Shown here piece after piece: positions 11,395 to 23,380 of a DNA stretch of 64,000 nucleotides. This stretch comes from Endomychus coccineus (taxonomy: Eukaryota; Arthropoda; Insecta; Coleoptera; Endomychidae). The translations under genes were made by a program, and so were the position numbers. Below the pieces are notes generated by a model. That model had not been told where the DNA came from and ran no database searches. It saw only the letters and a program-made list of their open reading frames with translations. The DNA lies in assembly GCA_958510875.1 (NCBI GenBank), contig OY294068.1:74998633-75062632 (forward strand), read 5' to 3'. Within the stretch, counting starts at the first letter, position 1. Each line of letters begins with the position of its first letter.

Positions 11395-11742
11395 ATTTAT
11401 GAGTTATTTAAACTCATACTATGTTGATACTCATTTCAAATCATATTTTGATCAGGTGGTAAAGTAACTGTCAACTTTTGAAAAACATGATTAGGAGGAA
11501 TTGAGAAGTAAACATCTGTTGACCCCTGGGAAGAGTATGTTAGTGTGTCAACAGACTTTGTGCGATGGAAAAAAATTGGAAATGCCGAAATGGGAAATAT
11601 TGAGAAGAGAAGACAGGACAACGAGCTGCATTGAACGTTCCGGAGTAGAATACAGATGGCAAGAATTTCGCTTTTCAATTTAGTAAAAATACTTTTCTGG
11701 TTTGAACATATGTCATAATGTTACTTAAACCTTCCATCTTTT

Positions 11743-12030
11743 TACTAAATTGAAAAGCGACATACCTTCCAAAAAGATAACCCATTCTATATATTCAATT
11801 CCTTGTAAAGATTGCGGAAAATTATACATCGGCCATCCTTCCCAATACCTCGATCGAAGATTAAATGAACATAAATGTCATTTAACTACAATACAAAACT
11901 TTTGCATTTTGAAAAGAATAATGATAGACGTTTGATATTAGAAAGTACTCAAATTAAAAGAAACAATTATGTTAATAATAAAATGGATTCTAATCTCTCA
12001 AACTTTATAATATTCCGAGATTCAAACTTA
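11743..12030 (+). pseudogene. PLE GIY-YIG endonuclease fragment
   Basis: Encodes SIYSIPCKDCGKLYIGHPSQ, then YLDRRLNEHK. This is the start of the GIY-YIG nuclease of Penelope-like elements, with the paired IY...YIG strands, an embedded C..C, the conserved Arg and the EH pair. After a frameshift near 11900 the reading continues in another frame as HFEKNNDRRLILESTQIKRN and on to 12030, the usual C-terminal part. No RT remains upstream. The family differs from the PLE at 36-39 kb. A 22-bp inverted pair at about 11669 and 11738 (CTTTTCAATTTAGTAAAA and its complement) lies at its 5' edge. Confidence 0.75.
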
Positions 12031-12102
12031 ACCAAATTCAGATATTTTGAATGACCACTTTCTGTTGTCTATTTAATTCAACATAAAAAGAGATGTATTA
12101 TC

Positions 12103-12126
12103 CACGGTCGTATACACACGACCGTG
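12103..12126. mobile_element. 24-bp CACGGTC-family remnant with 8-bp TSD
   Basis: Only the two ends of the CACGGTCGTATA family remain: CACGGTCGTATA (12103-12114) joined to CACACGACCGTG (12115-12126). An exact 8-bp duplication GTATTATC flanks it (12095-12102 and 12127-12134). It is either an excision footprint or an extreme deletion derivative. Confidence 0.85.
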
Positions 12127-12352
12127 GTATTATCTTCCACATAGTCAAAGTATACCAGGTCTGCCGGAGCCTCCCTTCCATCGTTTCTCGCGCTGGGTGA
12201 CGTCACACAGCTCCTCCAATCACAGCCTTGCTCTCATCAGCTCGTCGCCGGCACGTAACAACATCATATTATGTCGTCGTCTATGACATTAATGACATTA
12301 AATAAACGAAATAAAAGACCAATCAGATTGCACTAAAATTTTAAAAAGAGTA

Positions 12353-14485
12353 GGGGAGACCGGGGATTTTTGTTAAAAGTAAGAGAAGATGAATTAAATG
12401 GGTCTGCCGAGATACCAACAACACGTATCGGTTATTCCAAACCACGACAGGTAAGATGTGTCTTTGTGCGTGTGCGTGGTTTATGTTTCATATGGCTATA
12501 TCAATTTTAGGTCTTTACCGACATCCAAGAAACCCTTCTGGCGAGTTACATTCTTCAAGCTGCAGACATATACTATGGATTAGCACCGAAACAAATAAGA
12601 GCTTTTGCATTTGAATATGCCGTGGCGCTAGAAACAAAATACCCGCCACAATGGAATGTAACAAAAATGGCTGGCGAAGACTGGTTTACGTTTTTTATGA
12701 AGCGACACAGGGAACTATCCATCCGAACACCAGAGGCGACAAGTTTGGCAAGAGCTACGAGCTCCAACAAATCCAATATTGAGAAGTTTTTTGAGAACCT
12801 AAGCACTGTTCTGAATCGTCTTAAAATTGGACCCGAAGATATATATAACATCGACGAAACGGGGATCACTACAGTACAAAAACCAGACCGTATTGTAGCC
12901 AGAAGACGTTTTAAACAAATTGGAAGAATTACTTCCCAAGAAAGAGGCACGTTGGTGACTTTGGCCGTTGCGGTATCAGCTATAGGAAATAGCGTTCCAC
13001 CATATTTTATATTCCCAAGAGTAAATTTCAGACAACATATGTTGAACAACGCTCCGCCAGGAAGTATTGGAGGTGCGAATCCTTCGGGATGGATGACCGC
13101 AGTACATTTTTTAGAATGGTGTAAGCATTTTGTTAAACACGTGAAATGTTCCCCAGATAAACCAGTTCTTCTTCTCCTCGATAACCATGATTCCCACCTG
13201 TCCATCGCTGCTTTAGATTTCCTGAAACAAAATGGTGTAGCAGTTTTGTCTTTTCCACCTCACTGTTCCCATAAGTTGCAGCCGCTAGACAGATCTGTGT
13301 ATGGGCCACTAAAAAAATATGTTAACTCAGCCTGTGATTCCTGGATTACAAATCATCCTGGTACAACCATGTCAATCTATGACATTCCAAAAATTGTTGC
13401 AACTGCATTGCCACTAGCGGTTACCCCTAAAAATATCACGGCAGGCTTTCAGGTGGCAGGAATATATCCCTTGAATAGAGATATATTCCCTGAAGAAGAA
13501 TTTCTACCATCATATTCGACAGATCGTCCAGAAAAACAAAGTGATTTGAATAAAAATGGAGACGCTCCAACGGAAAGTTGTGATCAAGGTCAGAGTAATC
13601 AAATTGGTGAAGTTAGTCTCGAAATAGAATCTCAACCAGGTACTTCGAACGATCGTATAAGAGAACATACGCCAGAAATCACTACTGAAAAAGTTACACC
13701 TCTTAAATTAAAGCCTCTTCCAAAAGCGGGTCCACGAAAAGAAACGAAACGAGGGAGAAAATGTCGCCAAACGGCAATATTGACAGATAGCCCTGTCAAA
13801 GAGGCTCTTAGGGATGAACAGAACAAGAAGGTCTCATCTTAAAAGAAAGTGTTTCAACAGGATTATGAGGAAAACATAAATAAAAATGTTCCTAGAAAAA
13901 AAAGTAAGCCAACAATAGACAAACAAATTAACAGTTTGAATCATACTAGTGATGACGAAGACTGTCCTTGTCTGTACTGTTTTGATACATTCAAAAATAG
14001 TAAACCTGGCGAAAATTGGATCCAATGTGTTTCCTGTCACCAGTGGGCACATTGTGACTGCGCCGAGGGAAATAACTCTGATTTTCGTTGTATTAATTGT
14101 TTAAGCGAGAACGGCAATTAGTCTTTAGTCATTTATGAACAATTTTGTGTTTTTATTCTTTTTTTGTGTTTTTATATTTGAAAAAAATAAAAATGTATAC
14201 TTAGACTCGATGTGTTTGTAATTTTCAAGAAAAAGGATGTCCGCGGCAACGTACCCCATCGCTGCGGCAATTTGCCCCAAAGCGGGGTAGGTTGCCGCAC
14301 CGTGCTTCTCATAAAAATATAATTTTTTTTCCAAAAACTTGTGTTGTTGAAAAATTATCAAGCATGTCAGATTGCACCTAAGACATGAAAGTATTCAATA
14401 GACCAATTTACATTTATTTACATTAAACACATAAAAATATGTATTGAAAAAATTCAAAAGTGCGGCTACTAACCCCGGTCTCCCC
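12353..14485 (+). mobile_element. pogo/Tigger-like transposon
   Basis: 13-bp perfect ends GGGGAGACCGGGG (12353-12365) and CCCCGGTCTCCCC (14473-14485), flanked by TA on both sides (12351-12352 and 14486-14487), the target duplication of Tc1/mariner/pogo elements. 2,133 bp. It carries one transposase frame and is inserted 1 bp before the right TIR of the MITE at 12140-14526. Confidence 0.9.
12384..14121 (+). pseudogene. pogo/Tigger DDE transposase with C-terminal PHD-like finger
   Basis: Exon 12384-12450 (DELNGSAEIPTTRIGYSKPR) is followed by a 60-bp intron (CAG|GTAAGA to TTTTAG, 12451-12510). The second exon reads VFTDIQETLLASYILQAAD and on through the DDE_1 core. Catalytic acidic residues are visible in YNIDETG, LLLLDNHDSH and LQPLDRSVYGPLKK, the usual D, D and D with about 35 residues between the last two. 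A basic Ser/Lys tail leads to a Cys/His finger (CPCLYCFD..., WIQCVSCHQWAHCDC, FRCINC) of PHD type. The N-terminal psq/CENP-B helix-turn-helix expected upstream is absent: the TIR abuts the DELNG exon almost directly. One in-frame TAA at 13840 separates core and finger. Likely a non-autonomous copy. Confidence 0.9.
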
Positions 14486-14534
14486 TACAAGGGAGGCTCC
14501 GGCAGACCTGGTATACTTTGACTATGATCTTACA

Positions 14535-15870
14535 TGTTGAATTTATGACAGTGACAGCTTTGAAATTCAATTCTCCATAGAGTTACCTTGAACTTGATTA
14601 CTTGTTAGTTACAGAAATGAAATGTAAATCATAGAATAGCTGATTCATAAAATAATCGTAGTTATTTAGATTTGTAAAATTATAGAATAGTACCTTAGGT
14701 ATTTAATTAGCTAGATTCAATCCGTTTCAAGTACATCAATTTGATAATTAGCCACACATTACTCTTTCACACACAACCGATCGAATGTTTTCTGCACTTT
14801 TAATAGGATTTTGAAACAAGTCGGCTGCAGACGCATTTCATCAATCAAAGTCACCTATTATTATTTAATTTACATGGAAACACTAATAAACATAACAATT
14901 TTTGATAAAGAGAAAAAAAACGTAAATCTACAAATGGTGCAAGAATATAAATACAAAATAATATATTTATAAGAAAGATTGATTGAAACAGTATACCTAA
15001 CTTCAAATTTGAACAAGTTACATCTTTATTTTGGTACTACTTATTTATACTTGATGCATGTCTTCTAGAAGGTATGTAATAGATGAATTAGTTGCCGAAT
15101 GGGAACATAAATTCATTTTCAAAGTATTATAACCAGCACATCCTAAGAGATGCAAAATCTATTAATCACTACATAAATATGTCGAAGGATTCAATGACTG
15201 TTAAATCTCAGATTTCAATAGCTGTTTTCGTCATGTTGAAGAGGATATATCGGGGTGGCATGAACGAGACTTAACTTCCCAGAAATTTTCCCACTGATTA
15301 TAGATATCATAGAAATATGTTGTTAATTCGAATAAACTCTAAATGTCATATAGTATAATTTGACGTTCTTCCACGTTTATACTGTCCGAGGACAACAGCT
15401 AGTAAATATATAAATCACAATTAGACATTTAACATGCAGAAGGATCCGAAAGCTAACAAAAGTAGGTAAAAGGGTTGGGTTGGTTTCGATCGAGGGATGG
15501 TTAATGTACACTGTTATTTTATGTAAATTCTGCGAATTAATAGACACATTTATTCAAGAGTAATTAGTTTTTCACAAGCAGTTTTTTCTAGGTGTTACTT
15601 TTATGCTAAGAGACTCATGAGGTGCTCTACAATTATACTCTCATTATACTATATTTTATATTATAAATAAATTCCCTACGAGATAACTAAATACGTTGTT
15701 CTCTGTGGGATTATCTTCTGTAGTCTTTGGGATTTAAGTAAATTATTAATCAAGTAGGCGCCTGTCACAAATAAATTTTAAATTAATAATTTCGTGGAAC
15801 GCCATTTTTCTACGAGAAGTTTGTTAGTTTTCATAAATAATTATAAATTTTTTTTGCTTTGAGACATTAT
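14535..15870. other. No gene recognised
   Basis: AT-rich. No conserved frame, TIR or splice-flanked exon was seen. Confidence 0.5.
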
Positions 15871-15884
15871 TTCAACATCCGTTT

Positions 15885-16352
15885 GAACTTTCAAGGATTA
15901 CTCAGTTCAACAACGTGTGTTTTGTGTAGAAACTTACATAAGAAGCAATTCGATAGAAGAAGTTAGGCGTGCATTCCGGCGTCAGTTTAATAACAACAAT
16001 AAATCGTAACACTGCTAAGTTATGGGTTCGTCATTGGCGTGAAAATGGTTCTGTACAAAATTTGAAGAAGCCTGGACGTCGAAGAACAGTTCGTACACTA
16101 GAAAATATTGAACGAGTTAGAATTGCGTTTACGAGAAGTCCTAAAAGGTTTGCTAATCGACAAACCCTTATTCTAGGAATATCGAAGGGAAGCTTAGATC
16201 GAATTCTTCAAAGGGATTTAAAATTGCATCCCTATAAATACCAAATGGCACAGCACCTTAGCAATCAAGATAAAGAAGCAAGGTTAGCATTTTGTCAAGA
16301 ATTTTTGGATTTACAAATTATTAATTGTCACTTCGAATTCATACAACAATAA
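15885..16352 (+). pseudogene. Mariner-type (DUF4817) transposase, N-terminal part
   Basis: Reads FKDYSVQQRVFCVETYIRSN, then SIEEVRRAFRRQFNNNNKS, then after a frameshift KLWVRHWRENGSVQNLKKPG and RTLENIERVRIAFTRSPKRF. This is the paired helix-turn-helix of the DUF4817 group of Tc1/mariner transposases (pattern VRRAFRR.F, then WV..W...GSV..KK..GR.R..RT.ENIERVR.A...SP.RS). Further on are LDRILQRDLKLHPYKYQM and RLAFCQEF. The catalytic DDE domain is missing: the frame stops after EFIQQ. No TIRs found. Pieces of the same transposase lineage occur at 32.9 and 59.3 kb. Confidence 0.85.
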
Positions 16353-16359
16353 TAACTTC

Positions 16360-17060
16360 TCCAACAGTGGAAAGCTAAAGTAAAATAAATTAAGCCCCTA
16401 TGATCATTATTAAATTTATCCTATGCATCCATCAAATGTATCGCAGATAATATGAAATTACCTTGTAGACGATAAAAATCAATAACAAAAGCATAGCGCA
16501 ATTCTGAAATCAAGACTTAAAATCGAATTACGCTTCGGTGAGTCTCTTCAGTATCTCATTATTACTACTACTTACCTTGCCAGACAGACTTTTGTAACGA
16601 TGGATACAGAAAGTAACATTACCTTGCCTGCATCCCAACTACAAACTTATTAATCAGTGCGTGACATCCAAAGGCAAGGATGCATAGTCGTTTCTTGCTT
16701 TTTTCGGATCACCAACTAAGATTTTATTTAGTTGAGGAATATTATACAATATTTTATGCAGTAAGGAAACAATAGGCGTTTATGCGATCGAATTTTCTTT
16801 AACGTACATCACAGTCTTGCGAGTAAAACGATTTTCTCTTTGTTATGGTTAGGAACTAAGCTTTTCCGACAAATTATTGTGATTTTTTATGTAGAAATGG
16901 CATTCCGTTCCCCTGATCCTTCTGCTGTATTCACATTTTCAGCATAATCTGCTCTTGTTAAACTATGGTGTTAGGTGAAATCGATTGGGGTAGGTTAGTT
17001 TCCGTTGATTTAGTTGATTTTGTTCTTCCAGTCTATTAGTATTGTATTTATTTTACACGA
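16360..17060. other. No gene recognised
   Basis: A minus-strand candidate exon with a good GTAAGTAG donor (ending near 16575) encodes GNVTFCIHRYKSLSGK, which fits no family I know and not the missing mim exon. Confidence 0.35.
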
Positions 17061-17065
17061 GAAGG

Positions 17066-17280
17066 AAACCTACAATGTTCGAAGAACATCGTGTGAGCCA
17101 GCGGTGGAATGTTGAGACAGGAATTTTTCTTAAAAGTTTGCAGGTTATAGGCATAAGGTAAAACATCAATAGGCAAAGAGTTCCACACCTTTCGATAGAG
17201 AAATCAAGTCAGGTAGGAAGAAGTTCTGCAGTTCTCGATCTTGACAAAGAAAGGGTGACTAGCTTGAACTATACTAGACA
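17066..17280. repeat. Rearranged LINE fragment
   Basis: 17066-17113 (TGTTCGAAGAACATCGTGTG and following) is the reverse complement of 8860-8905. The next segment, TTTGCAGGTTATAGGCAT at 17137 onward, matches 7019-7040 in direct orientation. Both belong to the LINE at 6905-8911, so this copy joins two distant parts in opposite orientation. Confidence 0.7.
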
Positions 17281-17850
17281 TTATTTAGTGTAGGTTTATG
17301 TTATGATTGTTTATTACAAATTTGGAATCATTTGCCTCAATATTACAAATGTTATCACAGGAATATTTAAACGGAAAATGTTGCTCTTGACACGTCCAAA
17401 AATGCAAAAAAATAATTTTAGGTGCTCCATTACACTAATTATACTTTGAACCCTGGAAAGTCAGCAAAATTACCCTTGATCTCAAAGGGAATAAATATTT
17501 ACTTTATCGTGCTCATGAGGAATTCTTATAATTTATGTAAGATAGTGGGGCGACTTGAATTATACCAAGAATGTTAGACAGCTTAATATATAGTCCGGGA
17601 GCTACTAAATAACAGTAATTTAACATTGAGAAAACTATTTTCTGTTGCATTAATATACACCTAATCATTCGAATTTCTTTAAAAATAGTAGATAATAGCG
17701 CTTGATTTTGAGAGTACCACAAACACGTAATTTTTTCATTAGCTATTTGATAATACTATACCGGCAGATCGTGAAGACTTCTGAGTGTTACAATATTCGT
17801 ATAAAATTGCGAAATTTCGCACTTTTGGAAACTTCAAATTAATTATGACA

Positions 17851-17932
17851 TAATTATTTCAAACGTAAAGCAAGGCACACGTTTTAGATTCCACAACCAC
17901 CCTTGACCAAGATAATTTTTGATATCCCGGTA
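17851..17932. repeat. Dispersed repeat, inverted copy of 35546-35628
   Basis: About 80 bp, running from the region of ATAATTATTTCAAACGTAAAG to GATATCCCGGTA, with few differences from the reverse complement of 35546-35628. Family unknown; no coding capacity. Confidence 0.7.
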
Positions 17933-17939
17933 TATAGAG

Positions 17940-19230
17940 TATTTATCGCTATCGTTTCGGATGTAATAGTGGTTTAATAATTAAAATTCTTTCAAGAAGA
18001 TTTAAAACCCTACAAAAATTGTTATAGTGAAATTTAATAGATTTTTAAGCATAACAATATGATTGAATTGATAAAAATCATCAGAGTCCATGCATTATCA
18101 ATTTCCCATTCTATTTGTTCATGCGCCCACATAAATTTACCAAAAAATGTATCAATTCGATAGGTATATTTTTCCCGATTTTCTCTTCTATTGTTCTAAA
18201 TTTGATAGAACATAAATAGAAAAGAGCTATTAAATTTATAGTGACTATTTGATGATAATTTGTTTCGATGAAGATGATTTAATTACTTACTTCCAGAGAT
18301 GGCAAAAATTTTGAATTGAGGTTTTTCTTAGCCATTCATTTCACACATATACTTATATACATATAACTTTAGAAATGTTCAGAATTACTCTTTATTCATA
18401 AAACTAATAACTTAGAAATGTATATACAATTGATTAGTATGATATAATAACTTCTTTTTATATTATCTATTATCATTATTAGTATTATTTTTGCTAAATC
18501 ATTTAGATGCAATTTTTTTTGGCTCATATCAAGTTTTGTATTTGATATGAGAATTCATTATTATTTTTATTTGTTTGAATAAATAAATGAATACATTTCT
18601 TGGGAAACCTCGTTTATCGTTGCTCATCATGAACAATGAAACAGAGTTTGCAAAATCAATTGAATAAGACAAAAAATCGATTTCCTTGAACAATCATAAT
18701 GACTTGCTGAACATACCGGTAAGTAAATTCGTTTCATGAGAAAAATATAGCCGGCATGGATGAAGAGATTCTTGAGCCAAATTCTACTAGCCTTCCACTT
18801 ATAGTGAACGGCTTATTCAAATAAAACGATGAGACAATGAACCTAAGCTCATATTAATCCTACTGTTCATATTTTCTCGTATTCTATAATATAAATAAAA
18901 TAGGTTGTATTCCCTGATCAATTCTCTTCAAGAACCATAAAACATATATAGATAGTTATCTTCATATTAATTATTATTGGTGTGGTATCTCATGTAGGAG
19001 CTGTTAAATATGTTAATCTGTTTTCTGTTTCTGTGGTTTATTCACCCATAGCATAGAGTGCGGAGTTAGTTCAAGTTTCGAAGAAGCAACGACAAGACCT
19101 TGAAGAACAACAAGATGGAGACTTAAGAATTGTGGCGTCTCATCATAGTGTCGAACAGAAGTAGCAAACACTTGTTGATGTAATAATAAAACCAATATTA
19201 AAGTTTATTAACAAAGTCGATATTCATGTT
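17940..19230. other. AT-rich sequence, nothing recognised
   Basis: No conserved coding, no TIRs and no splice-flanked exon seen. Confidence 0.5.
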
Positions 19231-19234
19231 TAAC

Positions 19235-20060
19235 CCTTAACTTTAATAGGAGCCGCCAGGCTTGACAACGGGATCAAGCTTAGCTAGAGTCTGGTTGTCT
19301 CAGCCACGAATTTAATGGATTGACCCAAGTCTGGGCCGATACTGAAATATCAGTCTGAGCTGAGCCTTGGCGGAGTACTGGAGCAGTGCACGCCTAAGTC
19401 CCGCCATACCCTACAAATCATGCCTCGGCTTTCAAGTCTCTAGTCAAGCCTCAGCGAGACTTGAGATTCTGAGTTCTTCTCTCCATGTCCGTCCATTACT
19501 TAATTGCTATATAACAGTGATTAATATTTTATATCTCAAATCGAAAAATATAATTTACAATTGGTCGGTATAGGCATAGACGGTATCGTGCGCGTCTTGA
19601 AACTTGTATTACGTAGGTTTGAATCCCGGTGTAGATAGAATATTTCTTGAATGCGGAATCATTATAATGTTACTCAATATAACTTACTTAAAGCGCAACA
19701 ATGAGAAAAACGAAGAAAAATAGACGAGAAGTGAGAAAACCAGAATAGAAATAAAATAAAAATGTTTTTTTCGGTTTATTGGGCCAAGACTCGGCGCCGG
19801 GATTGCGGCGATGTTATCAGTCCGAGGTTTAATCAAGCTTGGGTCAATCTTGGGCTACAAGGCGCCTTCAGAGTTGCTTAGTATTGGCTCAGTTCAGCGT
19901 TGGTACAAATCTTATTACAATATTGTATCGCAGTATTTGGTCTATGAAGAATAGCTAAGACTGCTTGGCGTCAAGCATCCAAGCTTGTTTCAGAGTTATG
20001 AAAAATTGGCCCAGGCCTCTGCCAATCTCAGGCCTGTAGATTTTTTCTACATGGGAACAG
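19235..20060. repeat. GC-richer repeat-like island with a tRNA-like segment
   Basis: Composition shifts towards GC relative to its flanks, with recurring CTTGG/TTGGGC words. At about 19566-19640, GGCATAGACGGTATCGTGCG and AGGTTTGAATCCCGG resemble the A and B boxes of a tRNA-type Pol III promoter, suggesting a degraded SINE head. The element is not identified and its boundaries are approximate. Confidence 0.4.
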
Positions 20061-23000
20061 GAATGTCGGAATCGAAAATTTACACCAAATTATTCCAATT
20101 CTTTGTCAAATATACAAAGCAGAATTTCAGAAGGTATCCGACTACGAAATTGAGAATAAAGCATATTGATTACAATAACAAAAAATGTAGCATACAAATT
20201 TTCAAGTAGACTCATCAGGCGTTTCATGAGAAACTGCAAAGTTCTAATATTCACGCCTCGCTTCTACAAATATCCTGGAGATGTGCGAACAATTGTATAC
20301 TAGATTTGCTCTTGGATGAACGCTATATATCAAGAGCTGTTGACCTGGAAACTTCTCTCAACTACTCTAGAGTTTCAGAGAATTCGTTAAGAAGAAACAT
20401 AGTTTCCTTCAGTTCTCCAGTATTACGCTTATAAGACACGAATGAAACAAAGATGTCATTATATGCTTAACCACGCTCGATATTTGTAAAGGAATCCTCT
20501 AATTTTCAGGACTTATCATCACTCAGTTCGACTGATTTCTTTTGAGAAATGTTTATGTCCAGAACCTTTACAAAAAATGTATTTTGGAAGGAACAGTCTA
20601 TTTTTTAAACTTGTAGATTTTAGACTATTTTTGACTGATGTTTGTGTTTACTTTAGTGTATGTTTGTGCGCGCGCGATTAAAAACTGTATGATTACGCCG
20701 TTCCTATTCGTTCTAAGGATTTGAGATTTTGCAGATCGCATTAAAGTGGTGAAAACAGGAACTGTATTGTTTTTGGGCGCGGTAACCTCCTTACAAGTGA
20801 TATTTTTGACATCCATCTTCACTTTTCAAATGGAATTATAGTATTTTATTGAACCTTAATGACAACACTGTCTGGTTGTAAATATATCACAAGCATACAT
20901 TTCACCAGCGGAAGTGTCCGCAATTCTTATTTCAAGATTCAATGACGTCATCGAAGTGTGCAGATACAGATTATTTTCTGTTCTGTTCACTCTGTAAGAG
21001 ATGTCGCTGGCGAAATGCATCCTTTAGTAAGGTTAGATAGTAATAACAATTTATGAAGACTTAACCTTTTTGCAACAACTATTGAGAACCGAATGGAGAC
21101 AATATTATGCTAGCATCAGCTACTCAATTGTACAACTCTCATCATTTCTAATAAAAAACATTGCACAACATGATCAGATCATCCCAATTGAAGTAATTGT
21201 TTTGGTAGACAATACTAGTTAAATTATAATAATAGACTATTACACATATTTCAATAGATTGCAAATTTAGTTGGCATTTAGAATTGATATTTTAATATTA
21301 CGAATAGATCTATATTTGTTCAATTATCGTTCAACTTAATCGATCATTACAAATGTGGAACATAATTACATCATATCGAGTACATAATGATATCATTTGA
21401 GAATTATTGGAACCTTGGGTGGAAGTCGCCCATATAATTTATCATTTCGAAGATTAGTTAAACTAGTCAACTCCGAAGCAAGCTCGTCGATAAAATATGG
21501 TGACCAGACATGTCTAAAACGTGTCGCAACTTCAATTATTTTTGTTTGTGTAAACTGGATAACAGGAGCAGGCAATATATTCGTTAGTTAGCTTCCATTT
21601 TGTATGTATTCGCTCACTAACTAACGAAATTTTAGGCAATTTTGAAATTGTACCAAAAAATTTCAGCAACAAAAACAGATCGAGTTCATAAATTATCATA
21701 ATCCAGGAAGGCATTTTCAAGCAATTGAGGTGAAAAAAATTAATGGCATTCATATTCTGGAGAAAAGATTTTACAAAACACAACCAATCTTAACTGAAAT
21801 ATTGATAATGTTCGTGAATTATTAAATTAAATATGTTTATTAAGACGGAGTGGGCGCTAGCGTCTTGCCTCCTTTCAGTTCTTATGGCACGTCTTGGTTT
21901 CTACGTAGCGGTCGAACATGACTTCGATTCACTCAAAATTTTCACATAATATAGATACGATGCTTGAAATTCACTGGTTTGTAAATTCAATGTCGTACCT
22001 TCAGCTGTTTTCGAGTTTTCGAGCAGAGCAGTCCGTCGAAATATTCGACGCTATCCGTTTTGTTTCGTGAAATGTGCGGTGCACGCCGACTATCTGGCCG
22101 ATTGTAAAGAGAAATAGTGGCTATCAACTCGGCGATTAATACACGTAACGGAACGCCCTCTACAATTTATGTGCGGCCATAGAGAGGACTAGTATTGCCA
22201 GATGTCAACTTTGAATGCCACTTTCTTTTTTTTTATTCATTTTCATGGATTTATAGCTTCCAGGATGGAGCGCACGTAGACAAACGCATGCAGTGAATTC
22301 TCACATCCCGGTTTGAAATGCTGACCAGCTTAGAACAAACATGCAATTTTGTATGAAACATTAACAAGTTTAATGAAGAGGAAATGTCCTCAAATCGGTT
22401 CATACCACGTTGTTGGTTTCTACATAGCGGAATTGAGCTCGCGGAACTGGACATACTGCGGCGCTCGCTCTTTATCGGCGCAGCGTGACCGTTGCGAAAC
22501 CATAAGCCCATTCTTTTCTCATTCCGTCTTAACTCTTCGGGCATGCACAGCGTACTGACCAAGCTCCTAGTAATATCGATAAGATCTACCTAGTTTAATC
22601 ATACCGTTGCATATTGAAAGAGCGAATGGAGACCTGTATAAATCAGTCACAGCAATTATTGACCTGACATAGGATCATATACAGTAATAGATGACGATGA
22701 AAGATGGGTATAAGATTGGCTGATATTTCTAATGTGACCCAGAGCACGAAACATCTGTCAACTCTCAACAAGTTTTGGTTACACCTTGGTATGTAGTTGT
22801 TTAAGAGTTATTTATACTTCCTATTTTCAGATAAAGGAGTGGAATTTGTGTGAATTGAGTTATGTATGTGCATATAAAACAAACTACATCTCATATGCTC
22901 ATAAGGAAACATTTAAAAAAATTCATATTCCTGAATACTATATAAACCAAGCTTACAACAATGGTATTAAAACAATGAACTTCTAAAAATGGGTAATGTA

Positions 23001-23250
23001 TGATATTCAGGAAATATTGATATTCCATTATTCGACGATGTTGGAACACAAATGTGGTCAGTCTAACAAGCCGGAAAATGTGAATATTTGATGTGGGTCT
23101 TTGCAGATGGATCAATACGTGAACTTGAAATAATTATGTTTGAAATTATGAGTATCGATCTTTCGTAAATAATTGTTTGTTTTGGGAAAATTCCCTTTCA
23201 AGGTAGGGAAATATAACCAGGTACTCATGTAAACAAGTATGACCCCCTCT
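20061..23250. other. Mostly unrecognised sequence
   Basis: 20912-20960 repeats 3697-3757. A GC-richer stretch at 22010-22560 (TTTCGAGCAGAGCAGTCCGTC onward) has promoter-like composition, but no exon could be recognised. The remainder is AT-rich. Confidence 0.35.
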
Positions 23251-23254
23251 TTTT

Positions 23255-23380
23255 CAGGGACAAACAGAAAGATCGTTTGAAGTACGATGTAAAGAACATT
23301 TCAGTCCATTCAAACACCACAAATCAAACTCAAATTTCGTGAATCATTATTCGAGAGTCATTGCTTCAACCCATAGAAAT
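23255..23380 (+). pseudogene. PLE GIY-YIG endonuclease fragment
   Basis: Encodes GQTERSFEVRCKEHFSPFKH, then SNFVNHYSRVIASTHRN. This matches the middle of a GIY-YIG nuclease of Penelope-like elements (pattern YIGQTGRSF..R..EH...., then S.FA.H....H). The first GIY strand and everything upstream are missing. A polypyrimidine tract plus CAG (CTCTTTTTCAG) precedes it, perhaps by chance. Confidence 0.65.

Larger units (their letters stand above)
12140..14526. mobile_element. 8-bp-TSD MITE, CATAGTC family, split by pogo
   Basis: The inverted repeats are 38 bp: 12140-12177 starts CATAGTCAAAGTATACCAGG, and 14489-14526 is its exact complement. Flanks are ATCTTCCA (12132-12139) and ATCTTACA (14527-14534), an 8-bp TSD with one mismatch. 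Without the inserted pogo element it would be about 250 bp. The TIR shares TATAC(C)AGGTCTG with the CACGGTC family, so the two are probably related. Confidence 0.85.

Noticed and set aside
16520..16630. Possible upstream mim exon on the minus strand with a GTAAGTAG donor
   Set aside because: Its only open frame (GNVTFCIHRYKSLSGK) does not match the I-BAR segment that must precede ATREIG, and the phase does not fit.
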